A program made the translations under genes and the position numbers. A DNA stretch of 64,000 nt from Pontibacter amylolyticus (GTDB taxonomy: Bacteria; Bacteroidota; Bacteroidia; Cytophagales; Hymenobacteraceae), in the NCBI RefSeq assembly GCF_014638845.1, contig NZ_BMFP01000008.1:1-64000 (forward strand), read 5' to 3'. How positions within the stretch are numbered: the first letter of the stretch is position 1; each line of letters starts with the position of its first letter. The notes under the pieces were generated by a model that had not been told where the DNA came from, ran no database searches, and saw only the letters and a list, made by a program, of their open reading frames with translations. Below are positions 25,934 to 33,186 of the stretch, piece by piece.

Positions 25934-27943
25934 ATGAGCCAACACCGTCAGCTTGCCGCCATTCTATTCACCGATATTGAAGGATATTCTGCTATGATGC
26001 AGCAGAATGAGAAGCAGGCTTTGACTATTAAGAACCGGCACCGCGAAGTGCTGCAGCGGGAGCATAAGCAATACCGTGGTAGGGTGGTGCAGTACTATGG
26101 AGATGGTACCCTGAGTGTTTTTCATAGTGCAGTGGAGGCAGTGGAGTGTGCGCTGGCTATGCAATTGGCCTTTTTGCAGGAGCCGCCGGTTCCCGTTCGC
26201 ATGGGCCTGCACATGGGGGATGTGATTTTCGATGAAGAGCAACTGTTTGGCGATGGGGTGAACCTTGCTTCCCGTGTTGAGTCAATGGGTGTGGCAGGCA
26301 GTGTACTGATCTCTGATAAGGTGCACGATGAGATTGCGAACCACCCTGAAATAAAAACTTATTCTGCAGGAGTATATCGATTGAAGAACATAGAGCGGTC
26401 AGTCGAAGTATTTGCCCTCGATCACGAAGGTTTGGTAAAGCCAGCGCCCAATTCTCTGAAAGGAAAAACGGAGGAAAAGAAAGCCCCAGCACTGCGAACA
26501 GCTAAAAGAGCCCCTGCCAAAAGCATTGCCGTACTACCGCTCGTGAACCTGAGTAACGATCCTGAGCAACAGTATTTTAGTGAGGGAGTTGCAGAAGAGA
26601 TCATCAATGCGCTGTCCAGCCTGAAGAATCTGAAAGTGGCGGGCCGTACCTCTTCGTTCAAATTCAGCAGGGAGAACGCCGACCTGCGGGAGGTAGGAGA
26701 GAAGCTAGGCGTGAGCACGGTGTTGGAAGGCAGTGTGCGCAAACAAGGCAACCAGTTGAGGATTACAGTGCAACTCACTAAAGTAGAGGATGGTTTTCAC
26801 CTGTGGTCTGAGCGGTACGATGGCAACATGGACGATATCTTTGCGATCCAGGACAAGATTGCGACGGCCATCACGGAGAAAATGAAAGTGACGCTGCTGG
26901 AGAGAGGCAAGAGCGCGGTCAGAAAAAAGCCAACCCACAATACCGAAGCTTATGAGCTATACCTGAAAGGAAAGTTTGACCTGAACAGGCGCGGTTCCTA
27001 CATCATTACCGGCATGAAGTACCTTCAGAGAGCCCTGGAACTGGACCCTGATTTTGCCCTGGCGTATGCAGACTTTGCAGACGCAAATGTGCTGGTAGGG
27101 CTTTATGGTATACTGCCACCGAAGCAGGTTATGTTTAAAGGGAAGCAGGCAGCAGAGAAGGCGTTGAAGCTCAACCCTTCTTTATGTGAGGCTTATACCT
27201 CGCTGGGCTCATACTACTGCTACATCTGGGATTTGCCAAAAGCTGAGAAACATTTTTTAAAAGCGCTTGAGCTGAATCCAAGCAATGCGCAAACACACCT
27301 CCGGTATGGCCTCAACTACCTTGCCTGGATGAAGGGTGATTTTGCAAAGGCAGAGGAACACGGCAGGAAGGCGATAAAGCTCGACCCTCTGAGTGCGCTT
27401 TGCTTTGGCATATATGCCCAGATCCTGCATGCGGGTGGAAAGTTTAAAGAAGCACTTGCTGCCTGTAAAACCGGGTTGGATCTGGATTCCTATTCCTTTA
27501 TATGCAATCTGTATGAGGGCTACTCCTACCTGTTTTTGCACCAGCACGAAGAGGCACTTGCTGTGTTTGAACGCCTGATGGTACTCTCGGGCAGGCATAG
27601 CTTTGCCCATGGTGCCTTAATCATGACGCTCTGCAAAATGGGGAACCTCGACAGGGCGAGGGCGGAATTGAAAGAACTGAAAGAGCGGGCAAGCAAGGAG
27701 TATATTGTCTGCACTGCAATAGGTATAGCAGCAGGGTGGGTGAACGATGATCTGGATGAGGCCTTCCATTTTTTTGAAAAGGGGCTTAAAGAACACGATC
27801 CTTTGCTTGTCTCACTCAAGTATGAACGCTGGACTCCAGAGACAGTCAGGCAGGACCCTCGCTATCAGAGGCTGCTGGACCAGATGAATTCCCCGGACAA
27901 ATCGTTTAATGATAGTATTTACAAATATGGCTTTGGGATCTGA
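25934..27943 (+). CDS. Class III nucleotidyl cyclase with TolB-like and TPR domains; atypical base-recognition residues
   Basis: A 669-residue soluble protein: cyclase catalytic domain (about 5-165), Lys/Ala linker, TolB-like/FlgO domain (about 196-325, KSIAVLPLVNLSNDPEQQYFS) and TPR repeats (about 335-650). Metal ligands D14 (FTDIEGYS) and D57 (YYGDGTL) and the transition-state residues N110 and R114 (GDGVNLASRVES) are intact, so catalysis is plausible. Using the spacing in mycobacterial Rv1625c (K296, D300, D365, N372, R376), the purine-selecting Lys and Asp are Q53 and Q103 here. The product nucleotide is therefore not predictable. Similar proteins occur in other Bacteroidota. Divergent from the HD-effector gene. 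Confidence 0.88.
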   Translation: MSQHRQLAAILFTDIEGYSAMMQQNEKQALTIKNRHREVLQREHKQYRGRVVQYYGDGTLSVFHSAVEAVECALAMQLAFLQEPPVPVRMGLHMGDVIFDEEQLFGDGVNLASRVESMGVAGSVLISDKVHDEIANHPEIKTYSAGVYRLKNIERSVEVFALDHEGLVKPAPNSLKGKTEEKKAPALRTAKRAPAKSIAVLPLVNLSNDPEQQYFSEGVAEEIINALSSLKNLKVAGRTSSFKFSRENADLREVGEKLGVSTVLEGSVRKQGNQLRITVQLTKVEDGFHLWSERYDGNMDDIFAIQDKIATAITEKMKVTLLERGKSAVRKKPTHNTEAYELYLKGKFDLNRRGSYIITGMKYLQRALELDPDFALAYADFADANVLVGLYGILPPKQVMFKGKQAAEKALKLNPSLCEAYTSLGSYYCYIWDLPKAEKHFLKALELNPSNAQTHLRYGLNYLAWMKGDFAKAEEHGRKAIKLDPLSALCFGIYAQILHAGGKFKEALAACKTGLDLDSYSFICNLYEGYSYLFLHQHEEALAVFERLMVLSGRHSFAHGALIMTLCKMGNLDRARAELKELKERASKEYIVCTAIGIAAGWVNDDLDEAFHFFEKGLKEHDPLLVSLKYERWTPETVRQDPRYQRLLDQMNSPDKSFNDSIYKYGFGI

Positions 27944-27975
27944 TCACTCAGGATTCAAGTCCTTAGTTGCAAAGA

Positions 27976-29259
27976 CTATTTTGCGGCCATATCAGCCGCA
28001 GGAGTGACAACAGGTAGCTTGCTCAGGCGCTCCCGCTCGATGTAATGCACCACAAAGTACAGCCCCACACTTACCACTATCGCAAAAGCGCCGAGTATCC
28101 ACCACAGGGTATCGAAACCGTGGCGGGCGGCAATGGTAGTACCCATGTAGGGAGCCACCACATGCGCAGCGGCATACGATATCGTGTACAGGCCCATGTA
28201 GGAGCCACGGTTGCTGTTGTTGGATCGCTCCACCGAAATAGTCGCCATAAAAGGCATGACCAGAATCTCTGAAAAACTCAGCAAGGTCATCGCGATGTAG
28301 AGCAGGAAAATGTGCTGTCCCAGGTTCAGGGTCACAAAGGAGAAGCCCAACACCAGCACCCCGATCGGTATCAGCCACGACTTCTTGACTTTATCCCCGA
28401 TCAGGTAAACGAAGATCATCTCCACCATAAACACGATGAAACCGTTCAGGGCAAGCAGCCCGCCGATCCACTGTTCTGGCAGCGCGTATACCTGTCGGTA
28501 ATAGAGCGGTAAGGTAGAAAGGAGCTGAAAGAAAAGCATGGCAAAGCCCGCGTTCAGCACCACGAAAATCAGGTATAGCTTATCTCTGTAAGGAGAGCGG
28601 ACTTTTTCTGTGATGCCTGAAGCCGCCTCTTTGGCAACAGTTTCTGCCTTAGCTTTCGGACGTGGCCGGTGGCCCTGCTTGTTGCGGAAGTAAATGTAAA
28701 AGAACAGGCCGGCCATCATACAACCTGCGGCATCGCCTATAAAGAGGAATTTATAAGAGATAGCCGCCACCATGCCGCCCAGGGCAGGACCGATGGAAAA
28801 ACCCAGGTTCAGGGCCATCCGGTTAAGCGAGAAGGCCCTGGTCACGTTCTCAGGCCGGGCATAGTGCGCAATGGAAGCTGAGTTAGCGGGTCGCAGCATG
28901 TCGTTGACCAGGCTCAGAATAAAAACACCTGCCGCCATGTGCTCAAACTTCTCCAGGAACAGGAACATCAGGTATAAGCTGCCTCCAACCGTCAGGCTGA
29001 AGGACTGCACCTTAAAGTGCCCGATCCTGTCGGTTAGCCACCCGCCCAGAAAGCCGCCACACACCGCACCCAGCCCGTAGATGCTCAGGATGATACCGGC
29101 CTCCTTCATCGTGAATCCGAGCGACTCTGTGAGGTATACGCCCAGGAATGGAATCACCATGGCGCCGCTCCGGTTGATGAACATCACCAGCGAAAGCATC
29201 CACGCCGGGCGTGAGAGGCCACCAAAGGCATTGCGGTATAGGAGGAACAGGCGTTTCAT
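27976..29259 (-). CDS. Major facilitator superfamily transporter
   Basis: A 427-residue inner-membrane protein with twelve predicted helices. The loop after helix 2 carries GGWLTDRIGHFKV, the MFS motif A (GxxxDRxG). The N-terminal half has a proline/glycine-rich helix pattern typical of drug or metabolite exporters of the DHA1 type. A ~30-residue basic loop (HRPRPKAKAETVAKEA) separates the two six-helix halves. Substrate unknown. Convergent with the cyclase gene, separated by 32 bp. Confidence 0.88.
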   Translation of the reverse strand: MKRLFLLYRNAFGGLSRPAWMLSLVMFINRSGAMVIPFLGVYLTESLGFTMKEAGIILSIYGLGAVCGGFLGGWLTDRIGHFKVQSFSLTVGGSLYLMFLFLEKFEHMAAGVFILSLVNDMLRPANSASIAHYARPENVTRAFSLNRMALNLGFSIGPALGGMVAAISYKFLFIGDAAGCMMAGLFFYIYFRNKQGHRPRPKAKAETVAKEAASGITEKVRSPYRDKLYLIFVVLNAGFAMLFFQLLSTLPLYYRQVYALPEQWIGGLLALNGFIVFMVEMIFVYLIGDKVKKSWLIPIGVLVLGFSFVTLNLGQHIFLLYIAMTLLSFSEILVMPFMATISVERSNNSNRGSYMGLYTISYAAAHVVAPYMGTTIAARHGFDTLWWILGAFAIVVSVGLYFVVHYIERERLSKLPVVTPAADMAAK

Positions 29260-29332
29260 GGTTTTGGTCGCTGAGCGCGTAATGCTATTTCTATAGGGCA
29301 GGTATAGGTGGCTTTAGTCAGGAGCCCGTCCC

Positions 29333-29977
29333 TTATTTGGTATTATACTGGTTCATGGTGCGCTCCAGCCCGATGCTGCCAAAAGCGATCGCAGACTCGG
29401 CCGCTTTCTCAATGATGCCCGGCAGGTCGATCTTCTCGTCGTCGCTGAAATTGCTGAGCACGTAGTCCACCTGCTTGCCTTTGTGGAAAGCGTCGCCTAC
29501 TCCAAAGCGCAGGCGGGGGTAGTTGTTGTGGCCTAGTGTCTGCTCGATGTGCTTCAGGCCGTTGTGCCCGCCCGCACTGCCTTTGGCGCGGATGCGGATC
29601 TTTCCGAATGGCAGGGCGATGTCGTCCGTAATCACCATCATTTGGTCCGGTGTCAGTTTCAGGTTGCTCAACCAGTGGCTCACGGCTTTTCCGCTCAGGT
29701 TCATGTAAGTGGTGGGCTTTACGAGCACGTAGGTGCGGCCTTTGCTTTTGATCTCGGTCACGAAGGAATGGCGGCCGGTGTCGAACTTCGCATCAAATTT
29801 CTGCGCCAGGTGGTCCAGCACCATAAAGCCAATGTTATGACGCGTCTCCGCGTACTCCGGGCCAATGTTGCCTAGGCCCACGATCAGGTATTTCATACTT
29901 GTGTCTTCAATGCTAGCGGCCGCCTTGTGTTCCAGGCCCAGCCATTGTTTTATTTTTCCGATGGTTGAATTGCTCAA
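29333..29977 (-). CDS. pth: Peptidyl-tRNA hydrolase
   Basis: Releases tRNA from peptidyl-tRNA that has dropped off the ribosome. The catalytic core begins MKYLIVGLGNIGPEYAETRHNIGF (Asn and His of the active site), with TTYMNLSG and the conserved GSAGGHNGL segment. The frame extends 27 residues upstream of this to a TTG start at 29977; I recall similar short N-terminal extensions (a helix like KIKQWLGLEH) in related Bacteroidota. An ATG at 29896 gives the classical 187-residue form. The possible TTG start falls inside an AT-rich repeat. Confidence 0.92.
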   Translation of the reverse strand: MSNSTIGKIKQWLGLEHKAAASIEDTSMKYLIVGLGNIGPEYAETRHNIGFMVLDHLAQKFDAKFDTGRHSFVTEIKSKGRTYVLVKPTTYMNLSGKAVSHWLSNLKLTPDQMMVITDDIALPFGKIRIRAKGSAGGHNGLKHIEQTLGHNNYPRLRFGVGDAFHKGKQVDYVLSNFSDDEKIDLPGIIEKAAESAIAFGSIGLERTMNQYNTK

Positions 29978-30098
29978 CTGAGGTAAGGTTAAATTGATGA
30001 ATTGTTAAATTGTTGATTCGTAAAGCGATTTCCCCTGTTGGGCCAGCAATTTAACCATTTAGCCATTTAACCATTAAACAATTTAACCTTCAATTGGA
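29978..30098. repeat. AT-rich inverted-repeat array (TTAAATTG family)
   Basis: The left part (AAGGTTAAATTGATGAATTG...) and the right part (...AAACAATTTAACCTT) are inverted copies around a ~45-bp centre; the outer AAGGTTAAATTG pairs exactly with CAATTTAACCTT. The right part repeats AACCATTTAGCCATTTAACCATTAA. It lies between pth and the L25 terminator. Confidence 0.8.
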
Positions 30099-30106
30099 AA
30101 CAAAAA

Positions 30107-30135
30107 ATCCTGCCCTGCTCGGAGCAGGACAGGAT
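30107..30135 (-). terminator. Terminator after rplY
   Basis: ATCCTGCCCTGCTC (30107-30120) pairs with GAGCAGGACAGGAT (30122-30135) with one mismatch; on the minus strand it is followed by six T residues. Confidence 0.9.
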
Positions 30136-30160
30136 CTTGTTGCTATTGAAGCAGCAATAA

Positions 30161-30748
30161 TTATTTCTTGCCGCCGCGAGCTTCTTCTGTCTGTGCACTC
30201 TTAAGAGCACGTGGAATCGTAACGGTTGCTACCGGAGCAAGTGGGTTGGTCAGGATTTCGTAGTCGCCCTTCGCAATCTTGCTTACTTTGATAGACTTGC
30301 CAAGCTCCAGATCAGAGATGTTCACCTCGATATAGTCTGGCAGGTTAGCAGGAAGCGCTTTGATTTTCAGCTTACGCAGTTTCGTCACCAGCTTACCACC
30401 GGCCATTACACCTGGAGAGTTGCCAACAAACTTAACCGGAACGTCGATCTTCACTTCTTTGCTTTCGTCCAGCTGCAGGAAATCAACGTGCAGCAGCATT
30501 TCGTTTACTGGGTGGAACTGTACGTCTTGAAGGATCGCTCTGTAGTGCGTGCCTTCGATATTCAGATCAACTTCGTATACTTCTGGAGAATAAACTAAGT
30601 CTCTGAACAGGATAGCCGGGGCGTAGAAGTGAACTTGCTCTCTGCCGCCATACAATACTCCTGGTACATAAGACTCATTGCGCAGCTCTTTCGTCTGTGC
30701 TTTACCGAGATTTGCTCTTTTAAACCCTATAATCTCTAAAGTTTTCAT
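30161..30748 (-). CDS. rplY: Ribosomal protein L25 (Ctc/TL5 form)
   Basis: Binds 5S rRNA in the large subunit. Start ATG 30748 (MKTLEIIGFKR), 195 residues; the frame is open 11 codons further but that would include promoter DNA. The N-terminal L25 domain (about 1-92) is followed by the TL5-type C-terminal beta domain (about 97-185) and a short charged tail (SAQTEEARGGKK). Located directly downstream of prs, a gene order commonly seen for rplY in bacteria; both have their own -7 elements here. Confidence 0.95.
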   Translation of the reverse strand: MKTLEIIGFKRANLGKAQTKELRNESYVPGVLYGGREQVHFYAPAILFRDLVYSPEVYEVDLNIEGTHYRAILQDVQFHPVNEMLLHVDFLQLDESKEVKIDVPVKFVGNSPGVMAGGKLVTKLRKLKIKALPANLPDYIEVNISDLELGKSIKVSKIAKGDYEILTNPLAPVATVTIPRALKSAQTEEARGGKK

Positions 30749-30778
30749 AAAATGAATTTTGTTAAAATTTTCAGGCCA

Positions 30779-30786
30779 CAAAGGTA
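30779..30786 (-). promoter_or_regulatory. Putative -7 element for rplY
   Basis: The minus strand reads TACCTTTG, 31 bp upstream of the rplY ATG. It lies just after the AT-rich repeat array. Confidence 0.4.
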
Positions 30787-30799
30787 TGCCTTTTATTTT

Positions 30800-30885
30800 A
30801 ATTGTTGGAGGCTAAATTGTTAAATTGTTGAGATTTATTTCTTCAAGAGAATCAACAATTAACAATCAGCAATTAACAATTAACC
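30800..30885. repeat. AT-rich inverted-repeat array between prs and rplY
   Basis: TAATTGTTGGAGGCTAAATT and GTTAAATTGTTGA on the left pair with TCAACAATTAACAATCAGCA and ATTAACAATTA on the right, around a short TTTCTTCAAGAGA centre. It starts immediately after the prs stop codon and probably forms a long imperfect hairpin in the prs transcript. Confidence 0.75.
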
Positions 30886-31815
30886 TTAAATAAACAGCGA
30901 GCTGATAGACTCGTGCGTCACCACGTTGTTGATGGCGCGGGCAAACAGCTCGGAGAACGAAAGCACCTTGATCTTGGAGCACTCCTGGCGCAATGGAATG
31001 GTGTCAGAAACCACTAGTTCCTCTAACACGGAGTTTTCGATGCGCTCGTAGGCCGGGCCTGACAACACAGGGTGCGTTGCAATGGCGCGAACGGTTTTGG
31101 CACCTTTGTCTTTCAAAAGTTTGGCGGCCTGCGTGATCGTGCCGGCTGTGTCGACCATGTCGTCCACGAGTACCACGTCCATACCTTCCACGTCACCGAT
31201 CACCTGCATGGAGGCGATCTCGTTAGCCCGTTTGCGGTGTTTGTCGCAGACAACCATTTCAGCACCGAAGTTCTTGGCGAAGGCTCTTGTTCTTACCACA
31301 CCCCCTACGTCAGGAGAAGCGAAGATCAGGTCGTTGCCCAGGTTGAGGCTGCGCAGGTAAGGCACGAAAATGGCCGAACCATCGAGGTGGTCCACCGGAA
31401 TGTCGAAGAAGCCCTGGATCTGGCCAGCGTGCAGGTCGCAGGTCATCAGGCGGTCGGCGCCTACTGACTGGATGGCGTTGGCCAGCACTTTGGAGCCGAT
31501 GGAAACACGTGGCTTGTCTTTGCGGTCCTGGCGGGCGTAGCCGTAGTAGGGCATCACCACGATCACTTTGTGGGCTGAGGCGCGCTTGGCGGCGTCCACC
31601 ATCAGCATAAGCTCCATCAGGTTGTCGGCTGGCGGAAACGTGGACTGCACCAGAAATACTTCTGCACCGCGAACAGATTCATTGAAGTGTGGTGCCATCT
31701 CCCCGTCGCTAAAACGTAGAAGCTCAAGGTCACCGAGTTGCGTACCGTATGCAGTAGCAATTTTTTCGGCCAAGTACTTGGAGGCGGAGCCAGCGAAAAT
31801 TTTTACCTGTGGCAT
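30886..31815 (-). CDS. prs: Ribose-phosphate pyrophosphokinase
   Basis: Makes PRPP from ribose-5-phosphate and ATP for nucleotide, histidine and NAD synthesis. A 309-residue enzyme with the cation-binding DLHAGQIQGFFDIPVDHL segment, the flexible catalytic loop near HRKRAN and the PRPP-binding VLVDDMVDTAGT motif; full length for class I PRPP synthetase. Own -7 element upstream at 31862-31869. Confidence 0.96.
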   Translation of the reverse strand: MPQVKIFAGSASKYLAEKIATAYGTQLGDLELLRFSDGEMAPHFNESVRGAEVFLVQSTFPPADNLMELMLMVDAAKRASAHKVIVVMPYYGYARQDRKDKPRVSIGSKVLANAIQSVGADRLMTCDLHAGQIQGFFDIPVDHLDGSAIFVPYLRSLNLGNDLIFASPDVGGVVRTRAFAKNFGAEMVVCDKHRKRANEIASMQVIGDVEGMDVVLVDDMVDTAGTITQAAKLLKDKGAKTVRAIATHPVLSGPAYERIENSVLEELVVSDTIPLRQECSKIKVLSFSELFARAINNVVTHESISSLFI

Positions 31816-31861
31816 AATAATGCTAAATGTTAGTAGGGTTTGGTTTAGGTTATTATGCCTG

Positions 31862-31869
31862 CAAAGCTA
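31862..31869 (-). promoter_or_regulatory. Putative -7 element for prs
   Basis: The minus strand reads TAGCTTTG (TAnnTTTG), 47 bp upstream of the prs start. Confidence 0.4.
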
Positions 31870-31937
31870 CGAAATTCCGCAAATATGCTACCTGATATTT
31901 CTGATTTTTAATTAGTTAGGAGGGAGGGTGAAAAGCA

Positions 31938-31973
31938 AAAAAGGCAACCCGCATTGCTGTGGGCTGCCTTTTT
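31938..31973 (-). terminator. Terminator of tRNA-Gln
   Basis: AAAAAGGCAACCC (31938-31950) pairs with GGGCTGCCTTTTT (31961-31973) with one A-C mismatch; on the minus strand it ends in a T tract, 3 bp after the tRNA 3' end. Confidence 0.85.
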
Positions 31974-31976
31974 AAG

Positions 31977-32049
31977 TTGTCCGACCAGGTTTCGAACCTG
32001 GACTCTTCTGAACCAAAATCAGACGTGTTGCCAGTTACACCATCGGACA
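31977..32049 (-). tRNA. tRNA-Gln (anticodon TTG)
   Basis: On the minus strand, acceptor arms TGTCCGA and TCGGACA pair perfectly with discriminator A; the anticodon stem TCTGA/TCAGA encloses TTTTGGT, with TTG at positions 34-36, reading CAA; the T arm is CCAGG-TTCGAAC-CTGG. The 3' CCA is not encoded. A complete promoter lies at 32099-32129 and a terminator directly downstream, so this tRNA forms its own unit. Confidence 0.96.
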
Positions 32050-32098
32050 AGCTACCTACTAGATTTCAGGATGGAAGCCCCTTCGTCGTTCAGTGATG

Positions 32099-32129
32099 CA
32101 AAGATAGGCAGGCTATTTTAAACTGCAAA
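32099..32129 (-). promoter_or_regulatory. Full Bacteroidota-type promoter of tRNA-Gln
   Basis: On the minus strand: TTTG (32129-32126), 19 bp, TATCTTTG (32106-32099). Both elements and the spacing match the Bacteroidota sigma-A consensus TTTG-N19-TAnnTTTG. It is the best promoter seen in the window. Confidence 0.8.
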
Positions 32130-32635
32130 CATTTGCCTCAAAATTTTTTGAAAATCTTAGCCCAAAATCTGCTTTAGCGCCGTTTTCTCGTGCTTTTTGA
32201 GGTATTCAAGCAATCCGAAACGTAGCTGAAAAGGCTGTTACAGAGGGCTGTTGCTATGCCTAATTGAGTGAAATTCACGGCCTTATTTCTGTGGCGATTT
32301 CCTGAAACCGGGCTGCTCCTCCGAATCTGCCTACTACACGACAAAGTTTCTGCAACAGAATTAAAAATAAGAGCCTGTACTGAAATTTTTATCAGGCAAG
32401 GTATGGAAACACCTGTTTGCCGGCATAGCAGACTCTCACTTATTAATGAAGGCAGCTTTTTGATTACGGCGTATGCTTCCCTGATCAGTGTGGTTAAAAT
32501 CACCTTTTAAATTATAGTATAAGGTATAGCCGGGGGCTTGAGGAGAGCGTGTGGATAAGTTTAACCGATTTTATAGCCTATGTATGTCACCATCTGGCAT
32601 GTACTGCGTAAAGAAGCTTGCTAAATCTTCCAACT
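32130..32635. other. Spacer without supported gene
   Basis: Two overlapping open frames on opposite strands (32174-32503 minus, 32268-32510 plus) encode compositions unlike real proteins, rich in Ser/Cys/Arg with no domain. I see no RNA structure or promoter of note. One AGGTATA copy occurs near 32523. Confidence 0.45.
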
Positions 32636-32872
32636 ATGTATTCAACTACCATGACGGTCAATTCTGACATCATTACCACGACCTGCGGTCGTGAGCTCGA
32701 TCTAAGCCGCACGGAACTGGTTATTGAGCGATCCAACAGCCTGTTTAGTTACAACATCCACAAAATGGATACCGGGGAATATGTGATAGCTGAGAAGTTC
32801 TATGCCAACCCTTTTAACAACCGCTACATCCTGCTCAACGATGAGCAAATCGAAATGCTGAAACATTTATAG
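32636..32872 (+). CDS. Hypothetical protein, 78 aa
   Basis: Start chosen at ATG 32636 (MYSTTMTVNSD); a TTG 18 bp upstream is possible. A small soluble protein with a beta-strand pattern (DIITTTCGRELDLSRTELVIERSNSLFSYNIHKM), a Tyr/Asn-rich middle and a helical end (LNDEQIEMLKHL). No family recognised. A possible 18-codon frame and a strong terminator follow within 200 bp, so the transcript probably ends at 33074. Confidence 0.55.
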   Translation: MYSTTMTVNSDIITTTCGRELDLSRTELVIERSNSLFSYNIHKMDTGEYVIAEKFYANPFNNRYILLNDEQIEMLKHL

Positions 32873-32933
32873 CCTTCGTCTCGAATACAGGGTTCTATCA
32901 AGCACTTTATAATTTAAGATTACGCTTACAATT

Positions 32934-32990
32934 ATGTTTAAATTTTTAGCCTTCCGCTTATTCCGGGCCATCTGGGCTCAGATTCTTTAA
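32934..32990 (+). CDS. Possible 18-residue cationic amphipathic peptide
   Basis: An ATG-initiated frame encoding MFKFLAFRLFRAIWAQIL, rich in Phe, Leu, Arg and Trp with basic residues spaced like one face of a helix. It lies between the 78-aa gene and a strong plus-strand terminator (33018-33074), where no other gene explains the transcript. Such short hydrophobic cationic peptides are typical of type I toxins or leader peptides, but chance is a serious alternative for so short a frame. Confidence 0.25.
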   Translation: MFKFLAFRLFRAIWAQIL

Positions 32991-33017
32991 TTCTAACAAC
33001 CACCTCTAAAATAACAG

Positions 33018-33074
33018 GCCATCTCCGCCATGCACCGTTTGTTAGCAAGCTGTGTGTGGCGGAGATGGCTTTTT
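33018..33074 (+). terminator. Strong plus-strand terminator without an obvious large gene before it
   Basis: Perfect 13-bp arms GCCATCTCCGCCA (33018-33030) and TGGCGGAGATGGC (33057-33069) with a 26-nt loop, followed by TTTTT. The nearest upstream plus-strand genes are the 78-aa protein and the possible 18-residue peptide. Confidence 0.85.
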
Positions 33075-33127
33075 AAATTAGTCAGCATCAGGTATAGCTT
33101 TGCGCACAGGTATAGGCCTATAAACAG

Positions 33128-33163
33128 AACAGCCGCAGGGAGCATCATCTCACTGCGGCTGTT
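33128..33163 (-). terminator. Terminator after the S9 peptidase gene
   Basis: AACAGCCGCAG (33128-33138) pairs with CTGCGGCTGTT (33153-33163), 24 bp downstream of the minus-strand stop codon. The following T tract on the minus strand is short (TCTGTTT). Confidence 0.8.
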
Positions 33164-33186
33164 TTGTGTTCAAACGCTATACCTTG

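Noticed and set aside
24311-27943. A canonical, already known Pycsar defence operon
   Set aside because: Genes are divergent, the cyclase is a long TolB-TPR type and not a small PycC, and no other defence genes surround it; therefore reported only as a candidate variant.
32174-32510. Opposed open frames (109 aa minus, 80 aa plus) after tRNA-Gln
   Set aside because: They overlap each other, have no family features and random composition.
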